Assembly (NCBI GenBank): GCA_036346395.1
Contig: CM070596.1
Location: 22,482,177 to 22,546,176 of the forward strand
From: Hsuehochloa calcarea
Lineage: Eukaryota > Streptophyta > Magnoliopsida > Poales > Poaceae
Direction: 5' to 3'
DNA length: 64,000 bases
The notes under the pieces were generated by a model. That model searched no databases. It was given only the letters and a program-made list of their open reading frames with translations, and was not told where the DNA came from. Made by a program: the position numbers and the translations under genes. Numbering within the stretch: the stretch's first letter is position 1; the number at the start of each line of letters is the position of its first letter. Shown here piece after piece: positions 58,600-64,000 of this stretch.

Positions 58600-61568
58600 C
58601 TGTAGGGCACCACACTTTGATGGTTCAAATTATGCTTATTAGAAAATTAGAATGACCATCTATATTAAGGCTATGGGCCCAAACCTAACCTATGGATAAT
58701 TATTAATGCGGGTTTTGCTACTCCATTTGATCCACAAAACCCCAATCAAAGGGAAGAGCAAAACTTGCAACTCGATGCTCAAGCTTTAAATGCTCTATAT
58801 AGCGCTTTGAGTGTGGAGGAGTTCAATAGAGTGAGCAATCTTGAGAATACTCGTGATGTTTGGACAACTCTCATGGAATTCGTGAGAGAATCTCCACCGT
58901 CAAGGATGCTAAATTGTATAGGTTGAAGCTCAAATATGAATCATTTACCATGTTGTCGCATGAGAGCTTAAATGAGATGTATTCTTTATTGAACAACATA
59001 GTAAATGAGCTCAAAGGTATATCTTGTGGTTTAACCGATCTTGATATTGTGCGCAAGATGCTTAGGGCTCTACCGGACAAATATGAAACATTGGTGATAT
59101 TATTCCTCAATTCATCCAAATTGTTGGACCGAAACGGCGACTAGAGGGGGGGTGAATAGGAGCATGATCTCTTTTTCACAAAGATCGGATTCAAGACGAT
59201 TTTCACTCGGATAGCTATGAGATCTATGAAGATCAATATTCAAGTACAGCAGAAGTCTTGTATTGAATCCAATCTAAACCCTGGAGCAAAACAACCAAAA
59301 ATAACCAAAACTCGATTTTCAAGTATTGGGTGGTCTGACCTCTATGTCAATGGCGGTCAGACCTCCAGCCTGATGAACAGTGAAAACAGCCAGAAAACGA
59401 AGTTGCAAATAGGTGTAACTTTTGATCTACAATTTCAAACTTTATGAAACTTGGAACACACCTTCTCTAGGATATCAGGAACCTATTCCAATCAAAGATC
59501 GTGAAGATCCTTGGCAAAGTTCCGACCTTTTTCCGTTTGAGTGAAGGATGATTCAAAACTCAGTCAAAACGAAAACTAGATCCAAAACCTTGCTGTGGGT
59601 TAGAGATGATCCTAGATGAGTTCCCACATATCACAGCAAGTAAGATTGGGGGCGAAAACCAACAAAAAACTTGAGAATCAAAGAAAGCCTCAAAATCACA
59701 AAATAGAGAGCAAGAACGAAAAGAGACTCATCTCAAGAGAACTTGCATAGATTGATTTGTGATTGTTGCTGGTTTACAGCCACTCCATCCAGGAGGACAA
59801 AACTCAATACATGAGCACACAATCAATCTCTTCTCAAGGATCCTAACCTCTCCACTCCCAAATCTCAAAAACAAACTAGGGTTACAAAATAAGCAAAAGG
59901 ATCAAGGAGGTGCTACAGCACCCTCCCATATTTATAGTGGAGGCTAACCTTCTAGAAGAGTCATAGCGTCGTCTTCATCTTCTCTTGACCTAAACCGCTT
60001 CTCCTTGCGTCGTCTTGCGCCGTGGTTTAGCCAAAAGCAAACAAGGCGGTATTTTAGTGATATTACCAAAATACCCCTTCTCGATCCTTCTCCGAAGACT
60101 GAGTCCAATCTTCATGAAGCAGCTCCATGCTTCGCCACGTGTAGGTTGATCAACGGCTCTCATCATGTTGGCAAGTCTCTCCCATCCGGCTCCCACCGAA
60201 ACCACCATGGCACTTGCACCGACCCCCGCGCCGCTTGATGCAACCCGTCGCACCGAACTTCCCGTTCGGTCATCCTTGTCCATTTTGTGCCACGCTCGAG
60301 TTCAATGACTTCACCCGGCACCATTGATCGTTCTGAACCTCAGCTCTCAAGCCTAGTCCCGATCATCCTCGCTGTTGACCGTCATTGATCTCCAAGCAAC
60401 CTACACAAGAATAGACTAAAAAATCGATTCCGAGAACAAGTTCTTCACAACTTGATCCACGTTAGTCAAAACATGTATTATGAAACACATCGGCACTGAA
60501 ACCCATGAACTTGACTCAACAAACAAGTATCGCCGCTACAAAAACCGACGAAACAAGTGGAAACCGGTCAGACCACCACTCAAGGGCCGGTCTGACCGCC
60601 CTCTGGCCGGTCTAAACGCCAGGGGTGGCCGGTCACACCGCCCAGAAGGGACTTAGCCAATTCTCAACCCCTGAAAACCGAAAGCTCTCTGGAAATTTCA
60701 AACGAATAGATCTTTTGACTGGAGACTCCAAAAATTATGAGACCAAGTGTATGAGAATCCCCTCTCTTGCCTACACCCTCTATTTTTGGCCCAAAGACAA
60801 AACTCCATTTTGTATTGGCGGTCCGACCACGCCAATGGCGGTCCGATCCGCCCCTCGGCCGTCGGCCGTCGCCTGGCGATCGGACCGCCTATGACCTAAC
60901 AAAGATCGGACTTTTCTTTGGCGCTTGATTCGATGAACCCTCAACGACATTGCCAATTGTAACATCATCCTAAGATCATGAGTATATCCCCCATGATATC
61001 CACAGAATTGCCAAGGATGACCTCTACCACTCTTTTGGGAAATCTCATCACAAATGAGACATACAAGAAGGACAAAGATGAGCTCAAGGAGAGGGCATCA
61101 ACTTCAAACAAAAGAATTCATACTTTCAAGGCCAAATATTATTCAATTGAAGATGAGGATCAAAATGATGAAGATGATGACACCGAAGAAGAAATGGTCA
61201 CTCTCATGAGTAAAATGGAAGATCTCATGAAGACACGTGGCTCACAAAAAAATTCAAACCCATCTTCCAAGACAAAGCACAACAAGACTCTAAGGTGCTA
61301 CAATTGTCAAGAAAAGGGACACATTGTCTCACAATGTCCTTATGGGGAGGAAGATGAAGAAGAACTCAAATCATCATCAAGAAAGAAGAATGATGGCAAA
61401 AGAAAAAATTTTGTCGGGCTTGCCATAAAGGAAGATCCATCAAACAACTCAAATGTAAATGAACCCCCATCACTATTTGACATGCTTACATGCTTCATGG
61501 TAAAAGGTAAAAATGAGGCAAATGATGATGATGAGTCATTGATGAGGACATCACTTCTACTGATATGA
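58600..61568 (+). pseudogene. gag of copia-3, interrupted by a solo LTR
   Basis: From 58614 the frame reads HFDGSNYAY, has a stop in place of the conserved Trp, then KIRMTIYIKAMGPNLW: the UBN2-type copia gag. 58860-59121 continues with VKDAKLYRLKLKYESFTMLS and IVRKMLRALPDKYETLVI. At 59121 it is cut by the LTR copy C. The frame resumes at 61006 (PRMTSTTLLGNLITNE) with an acidic Asp/Glu stretch and the zinc knuckle CYNCQEKGHIVSQCP (61294-61338), and stops at 61568. The gag is otherwise less damaged than that of copia-1. Protease and pol are absent, because at about 61568 the sequence changes to gypsy. Confidence 0.8.
59122..61004 (-). repeat. Solo LTR of the copia-1 family, copy C
   Basis: On the plus strand it starts TGTTGGACCGAAACGGCG and ends CCCATGATATCCACA. 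It splits the copia-3 gag. AATTG occurs on both sides (59119-59123, overlapping the LTR start by two bases, and 61006-61010), so the target duplication is present but not cleanly placed. The gag frame is consistent across the insertion. The complement of a TATA box lies at 59929-59936. Confidence 0.85.
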
Positions 61569-61804
61569 ACACTCCTCTTCCTACTACTTTGAATGATGTG
61601 CAAGGCCCAATTACTCGGGCGCATGCTCGTCAACTTATTTATCAGGTAAATTCGTTTCTAAGACTGAGTGCATTATTTGAGAACTCTATGATGCTGCCTA
61701 ACGGAGATGATTTACTTGTACTTAGAAATCTAGGACTACGACCAGTTCAAGAAGGTCTACGGCCAGTTCCGCAGAGTCTACGACCACTTCAAGAAGGCAT
61801 ATGA
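61569..61804 (+). pseudogene. C-terminus of a gypsy polyprotein
   Basis: The frame begins near MNTPLPTTLNDVQ and reads GPITRAHARQLIYQVNSFL, then MMLPNGDDLLVLRN, the conserved end of a gypsy polyprotein after integrase. It closes with three repeats of an LRPVQEG-like heptapeptide encoded by CTACGACCAGTTCAAGAAGG units and stops at 61802-61804. The rest of pol is missing to the left. Confidence 0.7.
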
Positions 61805-62421
61805 CCAGTGTCACCAGTACTCGGCGAGCCCAGTACTCGTTGGACACAATCTACGACCAGAGATAGCATGGACTCCTCAAGACCACCCCAGGACCAGTTC
61901 TACGACCAGGTCTTCGACCAGAGATACGTGACCTGAATAGTAAATAAGGTGCTGCTCACCGTTTTGGCCTAATAGGGCCTTGTAAGCGTGTCGAGATTGG
62001 AGTCCAGGTTGTGTACGCCTCTTCCCGTGGCCACACAACCCTAGGTTGACCTCTTCACGTCCCCCTATATATATACAGTAGCCGTCATAGTTTAGGGTGG
62101 GTTTTTCTTTGAGATTATTCTGCTTAGCAGTCTCGCCGCACGTTCGGTTGAGGAACCCCACATTGTGTGCTTCATCTATATTCGCAATACAATATTAGAT
62201 TGCATCTTCTACTCTCTTGCTTGTGTTCTCGATTCGCATGCAGGAGATAGCCTTCTTGGCGAGGTCAACCACGTTTGGCACGGTTGATAACCATCGGAGC
62301 AATGGTGTAGTGATTGCGAGGGGTTTGATCTGTTCTGGTTGGAGCCTTCGGATCATCAACGTCGAGTTCTCCACAATCGACTTATCAGTACCTTTCGGAA
62401 GATCGGGCCACCGTCAGATCA
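61802..62421 (+). repeat. LTR of gypsy-3
   Basis: The right edge is firm: ...CAGATCA at 62421, two bases before the primer site. The left edge is probably TGACCAGTG at 61802, overlapping the stop of the upstream frame. A TATATATATA box lies near 62064 and CTACGACCAG motifs near 61850-61915. Confidence 0.55.
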
Positions 62422-62423
62422 GT

Positions 62424-62435
62424 TGGTATCAGAGC
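62424..62435 (+). other. Primer-binding site of gypsy-3
   Basis: A perfect TGGTATCAGAGC lies two bases after the LTR. Confidence 0.88.
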
Positions 62436-63639
62436 AAAAGTTGCCCGTTAGGTAATCACAATTTTCCCCCCTGTTAGATTAGTTGCTTTCCATCGTCCTA
62501 AAGCTCCAGAAAATTGCCCCACAAAATATTTTTGTTCGTCGTGTTCTTCCGTTGTCCTATCACCCATTGTGCCTTTGCAATTTCCATTATTTGTTTCTCG
62601 TTGTTGAATTAGTGTCCTTTGTCTAAGTCGTGTTGCTGGTTTAGAGTCGTGTTCTTAGTCTCTAGTCAACACCGTCACCTGTCGTGCCACCACCCATCCT
62701 GGTCGCGCCACCGCCTACTCGAACAACCCCCTTTCGACCACCCCCTCGAGTACGACCACCTCCTCGTGTTCGACCACCTACTCGCGTTTGACCATCTAGT
62801 CAGATTCGACCACCTACTCACGTTCGACCATCTACTAGTTTTCCGCCCCGACCACCCTATTTATTTCTTGTTGCTCTTGGACACCCTACGCACTCATCAT
62901 ATCGTGCCTGCCACACAAAGTCCGATAATAGTTTCCATAGCCGAATGGATCTAGCCAAAGTTCAGAGAGAGAGAGTATCTTTTAATTACCTGTATACCCC
63001 TGCTTTCTACAAAAAGTTTGTGACCTATATATATCCATAGACCCAGAAGAGGGTTTTTGAAGAGTTTTGAGTCAAGGTCACATTCGCAAAAAAAACAAGG
63101 AAACCTAGGTTGGGTTTCGACAGTCAAAAAAAAGGGGAAGGAACTCTAGGTTGGGTTTCGGCAGTCAAAAAAAAAGAGAAGGAGAAGAAACAAATCGACC
63201 ACCCCCAGTAAAGAAAAATCAAATCGACCACCCCCTAGTTGGTCTACGACCACTCCCAGCTTTGAATCCTTTGTATCCAGTCCTTGTTATCGATCAGTGT
63301 TGTGCTAGGGCTAGGGACACTTGTTAGGCCAGCAACCGTGATGGGTACTTTGGACCCTTATTCAACTTTGCTAATCAGATTACGGTTTTTGCTACTTCTT
63401 GCTACATATTGTGCCTTCCGAGCTCCACCTACTCTTGATCAGAACAGGTCCCCTCTTGCAATCATACCCACTCTCAACACGGTATCACGAACCAGCCACC
63501 GGTCGTACCACCTGCTGCGTTGGTAAGAACACTTGTAAGAGTGTGATAAGACGCTTGAGAGTGTGTGTGTTTCCACCTTCCATCACCTAGTAGTTGATAG
63601 GGATAATACATTTGTGTTGTCTTTTGTTTTCTTCTAACC
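62436..63639 (+). other. Untranslated leader of gypsy-3 with short repeats
   Basis: About 1.2 kb separates the primer site from the gag start. 62733-62840 holds about six TTCGACCACCTACTCG-like units of 17 to 20 bases. 63107-63170 holds a 44-base direct duplication around AGGTTGGGTTTCG and an A-tract. Short ORFs here are not convincing. Confidence 0.55.
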
Positions 63640-64000
63640 ATGGCAGGTGAGACTTCTGATGAGAAAGAGTGTGTTGTAAAGGGAGAGCTCATGACGCTCT
63701 TGGATGAACAATGCACTACTATTCATGAGGACATCAATAGGAGGCTTCAAGCTACAACGATCACATTGCAGCGCTCAATCAACGATAGTATTGCAGCACT
63801 TACTACATGCCTTGAAAGAATGGTGAACCAGCCACCAAACATTAGACGTGAGTATGATCACGATGCCGCCCAAGATCTTGAGGTGGGAGAGGATAATGAG
63901 AGGAGAAATCGTGATACTGGCCCTGTGTTTGCTGACCAAGATGCACGTCAACCACACCGCCCACATCACAACCGGTACGGTATGGGAGGTAATAATTTTC
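63640..64000 (+). CDS. gag of gypsy-3, N-terminal part, runs off the window
   Basis: The ATG at 63640 (context ACCATGG) opens a frame that has no stop to the end of the window (120 codons). It starts MAGETSDEKECVVKGELMTL, continues with a helix-prone stretch (NRRLQATTITLQRSINDSIA) and then an acidic and His/Arg/Pro-rich linker. This is the usual N-terminal region before the retrotransposon gag domain of the gypsy family represented at 41516-39887, which lies outside the window. The start is chosen because the frame has a good initiation context, 1.2 kb after the primer site. No breaks are visible, so this could be the least damaged element here. Confidence 0.6.
   Translation, partial: MAGETSDEKECVVKGELMTLLDEQCTTIHEDINRRLQATTITLQRSINDSIAALTTCLERMVNQPPNIRREYDHDAAQDLEVGEDNERRNRDTGPVFADQDARQPHRPHHNRYGMGGNNF

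Overview
The window looks like repeat-rich grass (Poaceae) nuclear DNA. It has an En/Spm-type CACTA element with grass-type CACTACCAGAAA ends, Ty1-copia and Ty3-gypsy retrotransposons nested in each other, small non-autonomous LTR elements, a LINE fragment, a hAT-like transposase-related pseudogene and GC-rich leader exons. I found no confident single-copy host gene, tRNA, rRNA or CRISPR array. The genus cannot be fixed from the sequence alone.

Layout. Positions 1-10114 hold a degraded minus-strand CACTA element: a Transposase_24-like ORF (about 1415-3781), a TNP2 transposase (about 3865-7451), a GC-rich 5' leader exon (9490-9915) and two right-hand termini (7848 and 10114). Positions 10115-12646 are mostly non-coding. 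A plus-strand copia element (copia-1) starts at 12647. Its 5' LTR is split by a 7.85 kb non-autonomous LTR element (12800-20644, minus). Its gag (22.4-24.9 kb) is split by a 705 bp TRIM (23597-24301). A minus-strand copia element (copia-2, 24933 to about 37033) lies in the rest of it. Copia-2 has RT, RNase H, integrase, part of gag and an extra ORF downstream of pol, and carries two solo LTRs of the copia-1 family. The copia-1 3' end and 3' LTR resume at 37034-38551.

That 3' LTR is cut by a minus-strand gag-only gypsy element (38552-41516). This is cut in turn by a plus-strand gypsy element with two RNase H domains (Tat-type, 41517 to about 48390), whose 3' UTR is an array of about 115 bp repeats. 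An LTR fragment (48391-48958), a 5'-truncated LINE (48960-50977) and a DUF4371/hAT-like pseudogene (about 51130-52860) follow. The pseudogene is split by a 1140 bp CACTA element with a perfect AGG target duplication. Positions 52870-56390 hold microsatellites and remnants only.

Positions 56400-61568 are a third copia element, with an LTR part and a gag split by a solo LTR. It is fused at about 61568 to the end of a gypsy polyprotein. An LTR, a primer-binding site, a repeat-bearing leader and an open gag reading frame follow and run off the right edge.

None of these parts form a host pathway. The unifying theme is serial transposition: several insertions keep exact 5 bp (LTR) or 3 bp (CACTA) target duplications, so their order can be read. 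The least expected features are arrays of 11 bp CGG-N5-CCG palindromes shared in design by two copia LTR families, their recurrence upstream of the extra ORF of copia-2, and the hairpin arrays of the small CACTA element.
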